A program made the translations under genes and the position numbers. The notes under the pieces are model-generated. The model worked only from the letters and a program-made list of their open reading frames with translations. It was not told the DNA's origin and did not search any database. Of a stretch of 64,000 bases of DNA, positions 9,089 to 18,022 are shown piece after piece. Numbering within the stretch: the first letter of the stretch is position 1; the number at the start of each line of letters is the position of its first letter. This DNA is from CAZOZP01 sp964584325 (GTDB lineage: Bacteria > Bacteroidota > Ignavibacteria > Ignavibacteriales > Melioribacteraceae), in contig CAZOZP010000002.1 in assembly GCA_964584325.1 (NCBI GenBank), positions 48,564 to 112,563 of the forward strand, written 5' to 3'.

Positions 9089-10138
9089 TCAGTTATTTCT
9101 TATCTCTTCCCATATCTTGTTTACTTTCAGAATATCCTTGCCTACATTAAGCAGAATTTCACATTTTTCGAGATATTCATCCGAAGGATATATTAAACTG
9201 TTGTTTTTTGTTTCATCATCAAGAAGATTGTGAGCCCCGAGATTAGGAGTTGCATATTGAACATATTCTGCATTCAGTTTTGCATTTTCAGGATCAAGCA
9301 TAAAATTTATAAATTTATAAGCTAACTCTTTATTCTCGGAATTTTTCAGCATTACAAATGAATCAATCCAAAGTTCAGCTCCTTCTTTCGGAAGAACAAA
9401 ACCTACATTCTCATTTTCCGCCATTATCTGAAGAGCATCTCCGTTATAACCTTGTGCAAGCCAGGTAGTACCATCCTGTATCTCATTCTTATAAGAATCA
9501 GAATCATATTGCGATACATTTTTATCCCATTCCAGCAATACTGTTCTTGCAGCATTTAAAGCTGCATCTGACATATCATTAAAACTGAATCCTTTATATA
9601 TAAGTGCCGCTCCAAGTACCGACCTGGAATCGTCAAGCAGAGTTACAATATTCTTTCCTGTAAACCTGTTGTCTGCAATTATATTCCAGGAAACATCTTT
9701 CATAAGAGTGTCGGGAAGTTTCTGTTTATTATACAGTAAGCCCGTTGTTCCCCAGAAGTAAGGAACGGAATAATCCATATTATTATCATACAAATCAACT
9801 TTCAAGTTAATCAGCGGATCAAGATTTTGCAGTCCGGGAAGTTTTGATTTATCAAGTTTCTCCAGCAAACCGTATTCTCTGAGAATTACCACATGATCGG
9901 CACTCGGAAAAACTATATCGTAAGCTGCAGTGGAATTCATAACTCTGGTAAGCATGTTTTCATTCGAATTATATGTGTCATAAACTACTTTGCAATTGTG
10001 TTCTTCTTCAAATTTAACAAGAAGTTCCGGAGCTATATAATCAGTCCAGTTAAAAATGTAAAGAGTTTCTTTTTTATTGCTTTGACAGGAGATTAGAAAA
10101 AGAAAGACAACTACTGATGCAAGTTTTAAAATATTCAT
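9089..10138 (-). CDS. PotD-type polyamine-binding lipoprotein
   Basis: Extracytoplasmic substrate-binding protein of the spermidine/putrescine ABC family, 349 residues. It begins with a lipoprotein signal peptide whose lipobox (FLISCQS) puts the lipidated cysteine at residue 18. The mature N terminus LYIFNWTDYIAPELL is the classic PotD/PotF signature, and YSVPYFWGTTGLLYN is the second conserved block. No polyamine permease or ATPase gene lies next to it: mgtE precedes it and the prenyl synthase follows. The rest of the transporter must be elsewhere if it functions in uptake. Arginine decarboxylase, a polyamine enzyme, lies 14 kb away. Confidence 0.88.
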   Translation of the reverse strand: MNILKLASVVVFLFLISCQSNKKETLYIFNWTDYIAPELLVKFEEEHNCKVVYDTYNSNENMLTRVMNSTAAYDIVFPSADHVVILREYGLLEKLDKSKLPGLQNLDPLINLKVDLYDNNMDYSVPYFWGTTGLLYNKQKLPDTLMKDVSWNIIADNRFTGKNIVTLLDDSRSVLGAALIYKGFSFNDMSDAALNAARTVLLEWDKNVSQYDSDSYKNEIQDGTTWLAQGYNGDALQIMAENENVGFVLPKEGAELWIDSFVMLKNSENKELAYKFINFMLDPENAKLNAEYVQYATPNLGAHNLLDDETKNNSLIYPSDEYLEKCEILLNVGKDILKVNKIWEEIRNN

Positions 10139-10286
10139 TTCTTACCCTGAATAATTTATTGGATTAACTCAGCAAAAATAGCAAAAGCTTGTATTTTATG
10201 AAACTAAGAAAGGAATAATTAAACCCAAATTATTCTTTATTGGCATTGCAATTAAAAGATACGATTTTTCTTACGAATAATTTTGG

Positions 10287-11666
10287 TTAAAGAAGAATAT
10301 CCTTTAATATGTATGACGCTATTGAAAAGTAAATGATAATCCCGACAACATCCACAAGTGTTGCTACAAAAGGAGCAGATGAGGTGGCAGGGTCAAGTCT
10401 AAGTTTTTTAAGTAATAACGGAAAAGTTCCGCCTATAACTGTACCCCATGTAACAACTCCTACAAGAGAAAGACCAAGTGTAATACTTACAAGATACCAC
10501 TGATCACCATAAATACCGGTAGCTTTCTGCCAGATATAAATTCTTGCAAATCCGAGAACTGCGAGTATTAATCCCAATGCAAGACCCGAAAAGAACTCCC
10601 TTCTTAAAACAAAGAACCAATCTTTGATATTTATTTCCTTTAAGGCCAGCGCACGGATTACAAGAGTTGCCGCCTGAGAACCCGAATTACCTCCGCTGGA
10701 AATAATAAGGGGTACAAATATTGCAAGAACTACTGCTTTTTCAATTGCATATTCAAAATGTGCCATTGCTGATGCAGTAAGCATTTCCCCCATAAAAAGT
10801 ACCGCAAGCCAGATTCCTCTTTTCTTTACCATTGTCATAAGCGATACTTCCGAATAGGGCTCGTCAAGAGTTTCGGTACCTCCAAGTTTCTGTATATCTT
10901 CAGTTGCTTCTTCTTCGGCTATGTCCATAATGTCGTCAATGGTTACTATCCCGAGCAAAACACCTGAATAATCGGTTACTGGCAGTGCAAATCTGTCGTA
11001 TTTTCTGAATTGTTCAACTGCAACTTCCTGATCTTCCCAAACATTAAGACTCAGGAAATTTTCATCCATAATTTCTTCAATCCTTTGATCAGGTTCGGCA
11101 AAAATAAGGTCTTTAATTTTTAAGTCGTCAATCAGCCGGTCTTTTTCATCAACAACATAGATTACGTTTACAGTCTCTTTGTTTTTTCCGTATTTTCTTA
11201 TGTGCTCAAAAACTTCGCTTACTTTCATTTCCTTCTGTATATCAATAAAATCAGTGGTAATCAATCTTCCTATTGAGCCTTCAGGATATCCGAGCAGTGT
11301 AAGGGCAACTTCTTTTTCATCTTTATTCAGTAGGTTTATTAATCTTTTGGCAATAACGGCAGGAACTTCTTCAAGAAGCGTGGTTCTGTCGTCCGGGTCC
11401 ATTTCATTAAGAATTGATGCCACTTCGGCGTGACTCATTTTTTCTATGAGGCTTATCTGCTGCTCAGAATCAAAATACTCGAAAATATCTGCGGCAAGAT
11501 TCTTAGGTAGAAGTCTTAAAAAAAGCGCCTGTTTGCTTTCATCCATATCTGATATTATTTCAGCAATATCAGCAACTTCAATATCCTGAATAACATCGCG
11601 GATTGCGGCGAATTTTTTCTTATTGAGAAGTTCTTCTATTTCCGGCAAGATCAGCTTTGAAAGCAT
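10287..11666 (-). CDS. mgtE: Magnesium channel/transporter MgtE
   Basis: Inner-membrane Mg2+ channel, 459 residues. It has the cytoplasmic MgtE N domain (about 1-130, with the NEMDPDDRTTLLEEVP signature), a CBS pair (about 130-255, including FALPVTDYSGVLLGIVTIDDI), a connecting helix, and five membrane segments in the C-terminal part with SGGNSGSQAATLVIRALA, which lines the pore. The N and CBS domains gate the channel by sensing cytosolic Mg2+. It is apparently monocistronic. GGGGGTCC just upstream serves as ribosome binding site. I found no recognisable M-box riboswitch in the roughly 150 bp upstream. Confidence 0.95.
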   Translation of the reverse strand: MLSKLILPEIEELLNKKKFAAIRDVIQDIEVADIAEIISDMDESKQALFLRLLPKNLAADIFEYFDSEQQISLIEKMSHAEVASILNEMDPDDRTTLLEEVPAVIAKRLINLLNKDEKEVALTLLGYPEGSIGRLITTDFIDIQKEMKVSEVFEHIRKYGKNKETVNVIYVVDEKDRLIDDLKIKDLIFAEPDQRIEEIMDENFLSLNVWEDQEVAVEQFRKYDRFALPVTDYSGVLLGIVTIDDIMDIAEEEATEDIQKLGGTETLDEPYSEVSLMTMVKKRGIWLAVLFMGEMLTASAMAHFEYAIEKAVVLAIFVPLIISSGGNSGSQAATLVIRALALKEINIKDWFFVLRREFFSGLALGLILAVLGFARIYIWQKATGIYGDQWYLVSITLGLSLVGVVTWGTVIGGTFPLLLKKLRLDPATSSAPFVATLVDVVGIIIYFSIASYILKDILL

Positions 11667-11817
11667 CGGACCCCCGTGGGAATAATGAGATATTTATAGG
11701 GTTTTTTTGATTAATTCCGCTTTACAAAGATAAAAGATGAAATTTCTTAAATCAAGAAGCCTATTGACTATATTAATCATTTTTTTGCAATTATGCGGAA
11801 TATAATCTTTTAGTCAA

Positions 11818-11851
11818 AACAAAAAAAAAAGAGCTGCCGTAAAGGCAGCTC
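11818..11851 (-). terminator. Intrinsic terminator of the glucan phosphorylase gene
   Basis: Perfect 8-bp stem, GAGCTGCC at 11831-11838 and GGCAGCTC at 11844-11851, with a 5-base loop. On the minus strand it is followed by a run of about 12 T. It lies 18 bp after the glgP stop codon. Confidence 0.9.
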
Positions 11852-11868
11852 TAATAATTGTTCTTAAA

Positions 11869-14436
11869 TTATGCCCATTTGATAAGGCCTAATTCGAAGG
11901 AATTGATCAGCAGTGAATGTTTCGGAAGAATGCGAAGAGTCCATCCGAACCTTCCTGTTGTTTCACATTTGATCTTTCCGGAATACTTATATGTTCCGTC
12001 GTTATTTGAATCCGGAATGCAGTCCATAACCTTAAAGGAATTAGAATCTGCTTTGTCAATATCATCAACCTTTCCGAAATATACCTGAACTTCAATATCT
12101 TCCGGTTTTAGGTCGCCAAGATATACCTCCGCATTGATAACATGGCTTGTACCTATTTTAAGTCCGGTTCCGTCTGATTCTGCAGTATAGTTGTTGAACT
12201 TAACTTTCGGCCAGTTAGCGGTTATATATTGTTTCCATTTCGAGAATTCAAGACCTTTTTCCATATTGTTGGCCATAATGAGTTTTCTTCTATCATTTGC
12301 CTTAATGTAGAATTTCTGAGTATATTCCATAACCATCCTGTTTGTATTAAAGAACGGAGTAAGAGTACTCATTGACTTCTTCATCATTGAAATCCACTTT
12401 CTCGGGAGTTTGTCATCTCCTCTTGAATAGAAAGGAGGAACAATTTCTTTCTCTAAAGTTTCATACAGAGTGCGCGATTCAACTTCATCATGGTAATCGA
12501 GATCGTCGTATTCTTCACCGTTTCCGATTTTCCATCCGAGATCAGATTCATATCCTTCATCCCACCATCCGTCAAGAACACTGAAGTTCAATCCGCCGTT
12601 TGCAATAACTTTCATTCCTGAAGTACCGCTTGCTTCAAGTGGTCTTCTCGGATTATTAAGCCATACGTCGCATCCCTCTACCATATAACGGGCTATGCTC
12701 ATATCATAGTTTTCAAGGAATACTACTCTCTTGCGGAGAAGTTCATCTTTCGAAAGCTTGATAATTTCCTGAATCAGTTTCTTGCCGTCTTCATCTTTAG
12801 GGTGCGCTTTACCTGCAATTATAAGCTGAACAGGTGTATCCGGATCATAAAGTATGCTGGTTAGTCTTTCTATATCCTTAAATAATAAGGTAGCTCTTTT
12901 ATATGTTGCAAATCTTCTGGCAAAACCTATAGTAAGTGCCGAAGGGTCAAGAACTTCTTTTGCTATATCTGCTTCGGCTGTTGTTCCGCCTCTGGCAATA
13001 ATCTGCTGTCTGAGTTTCTTTCTTGCAAATGCAACAAGTCTTTCTCTTCTTCTTTCGTGTGTTCTCCAGAGTTCTTCATCAGGAATATCGTTAACTCTAT
13101 CCCATACTCTGTTGTCTGAAGGATCCTTTATAAATCTTTCTCCGAGGTATCTTATGAGAAGTTCTTCCATTTCGTTTGAAAGGTGACTTCTGGTATGAAC
13201 ACCGTTTGTAACATAATCAATCGGTATTTCATCAAAAGGGACATCCTTGAATCCGTCAACCCACATTTTTCTGGATACAACACCATGCAGCTTGCTTACA
13301 CCGTTAACATATCCGGCCATATTCATTGCAAGATGTGCCATATTAAAGTTTGAAGGCTCTTTATCCTTTATAATAGTTCCCAAACGATAGAATTCCTTAT
13401 CAGAAATCTTAAGTTCATTTCTGTAGAACTTGCCGAAATATTTTTCCATAAGTTCATTCGGGAATACGTCAATGCCTGCAGGAACAGGAGTATGAGTGGT
13501 AAATATGTTTGAATAAAATCCGATATCTTTAGCCTGGGCAAAAGTAATTCCTTTTTCCTGGATAAGGTTTCTTATTCTTTCAAGAGCAAGGAATGCAGAG
13601 TGGCCTTCGTTCATATGACATACCTGCGGATCAAGCCCTAATTGGTGAAGCACTCTGAGTCCGCCTACTCCAAGAACAATTTCCTGCTGTATTCTTGTTT
13701 CTATGTTGCCGCCGTACAAAGTACGAGTAATGTTTTTATCGTCGTCATTGTTTTCTGGAATGTTTGTGTCAAGAAGGAATAACGGGAGTCGTCCTACCTG
13801 TATTTTCCAAACCTGTACATAAACCTTTCTTCCGGGGAAAAATAGTTCTACCTTCAGTGGTTCGCCGCTGCTGTTATGAACAAGAGTCATAGGCTGATTA
13901 TAAAAATCAGTAAGTTCATATCTCTCCTGCTGCCAGCCGTCTGTCGTAAGATATTGCTGGAAATAGCCTTCTTTATAGCATAAACCGATACCTACAAGCG
14001 GAATACCAAGGTCGCTGGCTGATTTAAGATGATCGCCGGCCAATACACCCAGACCTCCTGAATAAATCTGCAGACATTCAGTTAATCCGAATTCTGCCGA
14101 AAAATATGCTATATATGGCTTAGCATCTGCTTTATAATTTCTCTGATACCAATTAACTTCGTCCATATAGTTTTTCAGATCAAGATAAACTCTGTTAAGA
14201 TGTGCAATGTAACCATCGTCATTTGCTCTTTCTTTAAGTTTATCCTGCGGAATCAATCCCAGTAATGCTACCGGATTATGATGAGTCTGCTCCCAAATGT
14301 TTCTGTCGAGCCTTCTGAATAATTCAATCGCTTCCCTATTCCATGTCCAGTATAAATTATAAGCTATCTCTCTTAAAGGTTCAAGCTTTTTAGGAAGTGA
14401 GGGAACTACATTGAAGGTTCCTTTGAAATTGACCAT
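11869..14436 (-). CDS. glgP: Alpha-glucan phosphorylase (short GlgP type)
   Basis: PLP-dependent phosphorylase releasing glucose-1-phosphate from glycogen or maltodextrin, 855 residues, with the domain layout of the Thermotoga-type alpha-glucan phosphorylase family. It begins with the short N-terminal domain typical of that group (NLYWTWNREAIELFRRLD). Key blocks are AYFSAEFGL, GGLGVLAGDHLKSASDLG, CHMNEGHSAF, and RRPLEASGTSGMKVIANGG, which contains the PLP-binding lysine. The last ~90 residues form an extra beta-rich domain common in this subfamily. It is monocistronic with its own terminator. No glycogen synthase or branching enzyme is adjacent. Confidence 0.93.
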   Translation of the reverse strand: MVNFKGTFNVVPSLPKKLEPLREIAYNLYWTWNREAIELFRRLDRNIWEQTHHNPVALLGLIPQDKLKERANDDGYIAHLNRVYLDLKNYMDEVNWYQRNYKADAKPYIAYFSAEFGLTECLQIYSGGLGVLAGDHLKSASDLGIPLVGIGLCYKEGYFQQYLTTDGWQQERYELTDFYNQPMTLVHNSSGEPLKVELFFPGRKVYVQVWKIQVGRLPLFLLDTNIPENNDDDKNITRTLYGGNIETRIQQEIVLGVGGLRVLHQLGLDPQVCHMNEGHSAFLALERIRNLIQEKGITFAQAKDIGFYSNIFTTHTPVPAGIDVFPNELMEKYFGKFYRNELKISDKEFYRLGTIIKDKEPSNFNMAHLAMNMAGYVNGVSKLHGVVSRKMWVDGFKDVPFDEIPIDYVTNGVHTRSHLSNEMEELLIRYLGERFIKDPSDNRVWDRVNDIPDEELWRTHERRRERLVAFARKKLRQQIIARGGTTAEADIAKEVLDPSALTIGFARRFATYKRATLLFKDIERLTSILYDPDTPVQLIIAGKAHPKDEDGKKLIQEIIKLSKDELLRKRVVFLENYDMSIARYMVEGCDVWLNNPRRPLEASGTSGMKVIANGGLNFSVLDGWWDEGYESDLGWKIGNGEEYDDLDYHDEVESRTLYETLEKEIVPPFYSRGDDKLPRKWISMMKKSMSTLTPFFNTNRMVMEYTQKFYIKANDRRKLIMANNMEKGLEFSKWKQYITANWPKVKFNNYTAESDGTGLKIGTSHVINAEVYLGDLKPEDIEVQVYFGKVDDIDKADSNSFKVMDCIPDSNNDGTYKYSGKIKCETTGRFGWTLRILPKHSLLINSFELGLIKWA

Positions 14437-14904
14437 TTGATCTCCTAAGTAATTATTTAATTTATTTTAGAAAATGTTTTATTTAGAGTAATACCTTAAT
14501 AGTATTCAATGCAGATTAGTTAAACTATATCAACGGAGGTAATTCGGCAAATACGCTACTAATATTTTTTATGTTTATTTTCATCAAACCTAATTATTTA
14601 AGTTTTTACAGGCTGTTTATTTTACTAAAAAAGAAAACAGCTTATCAATATTATTACCAAAGATAACCACAATTTCAAAATAATCATAATTTTTTTTGAA
14701 TAAATCTTTTTTTTTTGTGATAAAATGCACCATTAATTATATAAGGGTTATAATATATTATCATTAATTACATATTAACAATGCTGTGTCGGATTGTTAT
14801 TTATCTCCCACGTGGGTGATTCTGTTTTTATTTTTGGAAATACATTATTATTTTAACAAATGATATTTTTGTTTTTGCGATTTTTTTAATTTTTTGGAGC
14901 TTGA
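14437..14904 (+). other. AT-rich intergenic region between divergent glgP and htrA
   Basis: 468 bp with no open reading frame I would support. It carries promoters for the two divergent genes by necessity. A TATAAT hexamer at 14749-14754 could be a -10 box for htrA, but no good -35 is visible. It also holds an 18-bp near-palindrome (listed separately) and a GGAG ribosome site at 14896-14899. Confidence 0.5.
14803..14820. promoter_or_regulatory. Near-perfect palindrome upstream of htrA, possible operator
   Basis: CCCACGTGGG at 14807-14816 is a perfect 10-bp palindrome, extended by symmetric ATC and GAT at the outer ends with one mismatched pair between. It lies 85 bp before the htrA start in otherwise very AT-rich DNA, so the GC-rich symmetry stands out. 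It could bind a dimeric regulator. No regulator can be named. Confidence 0.4.
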
Positions 14905-16104
14905 ATGAATTATTTTAAAGTTGCGGCTGTTTCGGCTTCTGTCAGTTTCGTGGCGGCTTCTTTAATTTTTATTCTATTCGTTAATCTGACGGATAATCAT
15001 TCAGAAGTAACACAGTCACAAACTGTAGGATATACATCTCCTGCATATAATGTTGCCCGGGTTTCAAATACTTCAAAAGCCAATCTCGAAATAAATACAG
15101 ACCGTCATAATATTCTGACACGAACCGTAAGTACTGTAAGCAATGCAGTTGTTGGTATAAACGTTACTGAAATAAGGCAATACCGCGATCCTTTCAGCCG
15201 CTATTTTCAGGATGATCCTTTCTATCAGTATTTTTTCCGCGAAAAATCATATAAGGTAAAGGGATTAGGTTCCGGTGTTATTATATCTCCCGATGGTTAC
15301 ATTATTACTAATGATCACGTTGCCGGAAACGGAGTGAAAATTATTGTATCTCTTACCAGCGGCAAGGAATACGATGCTGAAATTGTTGGCAGTGACCCCC
15401 GAAGCGACCTCTGTCTGCTGAAAATAAACGCGGAAAACCTGCCGTACGTTAAATTCGGGAATTCTGATGATATTATAACGGGTGAATGGGTTATAGCTTT
15501 GGGCAATCCTTTCGGTTTGTTTTCGGTTAATAATAAACCTTCCGTTACCATAGGTGTTATCAGTTCCACGGGAATGAATCTCGACGCGGTTAACAACAGA
15601 TATTATATAGATATGCTTCAAACCGATGCCGCAATAAACGGCGGAAATTCGGGCGGTCCTTTGGTAAATGCCTTAGGCGAACTGATCGGGATCAATACTC
15701 TTATTTATACTGCAACAGGTTCTGCAGGCAATGTGGGAATCGGTTTTGCAATTCCTTCCAATAAAGTTAAAAGACTTGTTGAGGAACTTAAAACCAATAA
15801 GAAAATTGACAGAGATTTTATTGTGGGCTTCTCTGTTCAGACTATTGATGAAGAGATTGCCAATTATTTTAATCTTTCTTCAGCACGCGGTGTTATTGTT
15901 ACCCACGTTACTAACTCATCCCCCGCTTCCGAAGCCGGAATTGAAGTGGGCGATATTATCTATCAGGTGGATAAATTCCGGATAAATAATGAATCTACCA
16001 TGGTCGGAGTGCTGCAGGAGTTTAGAGCTAACCAGACTATTACCATAAAAGTTTTAAGAAACGGAAATATTTTATCAAAAAATATGAGACTGAGAAAAAA
16101 ATGA
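14905..16104 (+). CDS. HtrA/DegP-type periplasmic serine protease
   Basis: Trypsin-fold protease/chaperone of the cell envelope, 399 residues. It has an N-terminal membrane anchor or uncleaved signal (about residues 7-28), the protease domain (about 65-285) with the triad His138 (TNDHVAG), Asp168 (SDLCLLKI) and Ser249 (GGNSGGPL), and one PDZ domain at the C terminus (about 300-395). One PDZ makes it DegS/HtrA-like in layout rather than two-PDZ DegP. The start is supported by GGAGCTTG upstream. Its stop overlaps the purB start (ATGA), so the two are co-translated. Confidence 0.93.
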   Translation: MNYFKVAAVSASVSFVAASLIFILFVNLTDNHSEVTQSQTVGYTSPAYNVARVSNTSKANLEINTDRHNILTRTVSTVSNAVVGINVTEIRQYRDPFSRYFQDDPFYQYFFREKSYKVKGLGSGVIISPDGYIITNDHVAGNGVKIIVSLTSGKEYDAEIVGSDPRSDLCLLKINAENLPYVKFGNSDDIITGEWVIALGNPFGLFSVNNKPSVTIGVISSTGMNLDAVNNRYYIDMLQTDAAINGGNSGGPLVNALGELIGINTLIYTATGSAGNVGIGFAIPSNKVKRLVEELKTNKKIDRDFIVGFSVQTIDEEIANYFNLSSARGVIVTHVTNSSPASEAGIEVGDIIYQVDKFRINNESTMVGVLQEFRANQTITIKVLRNGNILSKNMRLRKK

Positions 16105-17402
16105 TAGAACGCTATACTCGTCCACAAATGGGTAAGATATTTGAAGATGAATTCAAATATGCAACCTGGCTTCAGATCGAAATTCTTGCCTGCGAGGCAA
16201 GAGCCGAAATGGGTGAAATTCCTAAAAAAGATGTAGAAGTTATTAAGGAAAAGGCAAAATTCGATGTTAAGAAAATTCTTAAAATTGAAGAAAAAACAAA
16301 ACACGATGTAATCGCATTCCTTACAAATGTTTCTGATAATATAGGCCCGGAAGCCAGACATATTCATTACGGAATGACTTCATCCGATATCCTCGATACT
16401 GCACTGGCTTATCAGATGAAAGCGGCCGGAGAAATTCTTCTTGCCGACCTTGAAGAACTTAAGAAGGTTCTCCGCAAAAAAGCTCAGGAATATAAAAGAG
16501 CGGTTTGTATCGGAAGAAGTCACGGTGTGCACGCAGAACCTACTACTATGGGCTTGAAATTTGCTCTTTGGTACGAAGAAACAAAACGAAATATTTCCAG
16601 AATGAAAGAGGCTGTGCAAACTATCAGCGTCGGTCAAATATCAGGTGCCGTTGGTACTTTCGATCATCTTTCCCCTAAGGTTGAAGAGTATGTATGCCTG
16701 AAAATGGGGCTTACTGCAGACCCTGTTTCAACTCAGGTTATTCAACGCGACAGACACGCACACTTCCTGAATACTATTGCAATTATAGGCGGTACTCTCG
16801 AAAAAATGTCGGTCGAAATAAGACACCTGCAAAGAACTGAAGTTCTTGAAGCTGAAGAGTATTTTTCAAAGGGACAAAAGGGCTCATCTGCTATGCCTCA
16901 TAAACGGAACCCGATTGTAAGTGAAAGAATAAGCGGACTTGCAAGGCTTCTGCGCGGAAATGCAATGGCGGCTCTTGAAAACATCGCTCTTTGGCACGAA
17001 AGAGATATTTCCCACTCTTCAGTTGAAAGAGTTATTGTGCCAGATAGCTGCATAATTCTTGATTATATGCTCGGACTTATGACAAAACTGATGGACGAAC
17101 TTCTGGTCTATTCACACAATATGTTAAAGAATCTGCATATTACACGCGGACTCGTTTTCTCTCAGAAGGTTCTTCTTGAACTTGTTTCTAAGGGCATGAC
17201 ACGCGATGATGCTTACGCTCTTGTTCAAACTTCGGCAATGAGAGTTTGGGCAGATAAGAGTACTACTCTTAAAGATGAGTTCCTTAAATCGAAAAAGGTT
17301 CTCGAAATTCTATCAGCTGAAGAAATTAATGCGGCATTCGACGAAACTAAACTTGTGAAAAACGTTGACTACATTTTTGCAAGGTCTGTTGATATAGATT
17401 AG
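16101..17402 (+). CDS. purB: Adenylosuccinate lyase
   Basis: Purine biosynthesis enzyme that removes fumarate from SAICAR and from adenylosuccinate, 433 residues, standard length for the PurB subgroup of the fumarase/aspartase superfamily. The family signature is complete as GSSAMPHKRNP, with the flexible catalytic-serine loop. RHIHYGMTSSDILDTA and GRSHGVHAEPTT carry the other active-site residues (the His of GRSHG). The 4-bp overlap with htrA suggests coupling, though no functional link between the two is evident. A strong terminator follows. Confidence 0.96.
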   Translation: MIERYTRPQMGKIFEDEFKYATWLQIEILACEARAEMGEIPKKDVEVIKEKAKFDVKKILKIEEKTKHDVIAFLTNVSDNIGPEARHIHYGMTSSDILDTALAYQMKAAGEILLADLEELKKVLRKKAQEYKRAVCIGRSHGVHAEPTTMGLKFALWYEETKRNISRMKEAVQTISVGQISGAVGTFDHLSPKVEEYVCLKMGLTADPVSTQVIQRDRHAHFLNTIAIIGGTLEKMSVEIRHLQRTEVLEAEEYFSKGQKGSSAMPHKRNPIVSERISGLARLLRGNAMAALENIALWHERDISHSSVERVIVPDSCIILDYMLGLMTKLMDELLVYSHNMLKNLHITRGLVFSQKVLLELVSKGMTRDDAYALVQTSAMRVWADKSTTLKDEFLKSKKVLEILSAEEINAAFDETKLVKNVDYIFARSVDID

Positions 17403-17411
17403 TCTGTGAAA

Positions 17412-17438
17412 AAGGCTGCTTCCAAAGCAGCCTTTTTT
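17412..17438 (+). terminator. Intrinsic terminator after purB
   Basis: Perfect 10-bp stem, AAGGCTGCTT at 17412-17421 and AAGCAGCCTT at 17425-17434, with a 3-base loop, followed by T residues to 17438. It starts 10 bp after the purB stop. Confidence 0.93.
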
Positions 17439-17490
17439 GTTTCTCTGCTCATTCTTCTTCCAACAACTATTTCGCTTATGTTTTTTTATC

Positions 17491-17955
17491 TTACACCTGA
17501 ATAAAATTGAATCCTGACTTGGGAAATGCTTCTCTCCGCTCCTGAAACAAACTGTGATAACATTGATACATAGCTTTCATTTCATTCAACAAGGATTTGA
17601 TTTCGTTCAACAAGGATTTCATTTCATTCAACAGGCATTTGATTTCATTCAACAGGCATTTGATTTCATTCAACAGGGATTTGATTTCATTCAACAGGCA
17701 TTTGATTTCATTCAACAGGGATTTGATTTCGTTCAACAGGCATTTGATTTCGTTCAACAAGGATTTGATTTCGTTCAACAGGCATTTGATTTCATTCAAC
17801 AAGGATTTGATTTCGTTCAACAGGGATTTGATTTCGTTCAACAGGGATTTGATTTCATTCAACAGGGATTTGATTTCGTTCAACAAGGATTTGATTTCGT
17901 TCAACAAGGATTTGATTTCGTTCAACAAGGATTTGATTTTAGGATGAATTTTCAA
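17491..17955 (-). CDS. Possible heptad-repeat coiled-coil protein on the 21-bp repeat (doubtful gene)
   Basis: The only open frame through the repeat on the minus strand, 154 codons from a TTG. It encodes MKIHPK, then 17 tandem heptads IKSLLNE (sometimes IKCLLNE), then a unique tail beginning MYQCYHSLFQERR and ending NFIQV. Ile at position a and Leu at d would make a regular coiled coil. Against a real gene are the TTG start, the lack of a ribosome site and the lack of a recognised family. For it, two of the three main variable sites in the repeat are silent in this frame. Two plus-strand frames are also open, so a non-coding minisatellite is an equal explanation. Confidence 0.3.
   Translation of the reverse strand: MKIHPKIKSLLNEIKSLLNEIKSLLNEIKSLLNEIKSLLNEIKSLLNEIKSLLNEIKCLLNEIKSLLNEIKCLLNEIKSLLNEIKCLLNEIKSLLNEIKCLLNEIKCLLNEMKSLLNEIKSLLNEMKAMYQCYHSLFQERREAFPKSGFNFIQV
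17575..17940. repeat. 21-bp tandem repeat (minisatellite), 17 copies
   Basis: Seventeen uninterrupted direct copies of a 21-bp unit (plus strand TTTGATTTC-ATT-CAACAG-GGA) from 17575 to 17931, plus a partial copy to 17940. There are no spacers. The copies differ mainly at three fixed positions: A/G in the ATT triplet, A/G in CAA/CAG, and G/C in GGA/GCA. Because 21 is a multiple of three, frames stay open: two on the plus strand (unit FDFIQQG and unit ISFNRDL) and one on the minus strand (unit IKSLLNE). It fills the gap between purB and rlmN. Confidence 0.95.
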
Positions 17956-18022
17956 TAAATGGCAAATCAGTGGGGAAAACTATTTACCCGCAATTTCCTG
18001 TTAGTTTAGTATATTTCGTATT

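Noticed and set aside
11667..11817. Magnesium riboswitch (M-box) upstream of mgtE
   Set aside because: The upstream DNA is short and AT-rich, with no recognisable M-box stems.
17575..17940. CRISPR-like array
   Set aside because: The 21-bp units are directly adjacent with no spacers between them, so this is a tandem repeat, not CRISPR.
17554..17958. Plus-strand proteins of FDFIQQG or ISFNRDL repeats
   Set aside because: They are open only because the unit is a multiple of three. They lack ribosome sites, and most variation between copies changes the amino acid in these frames.
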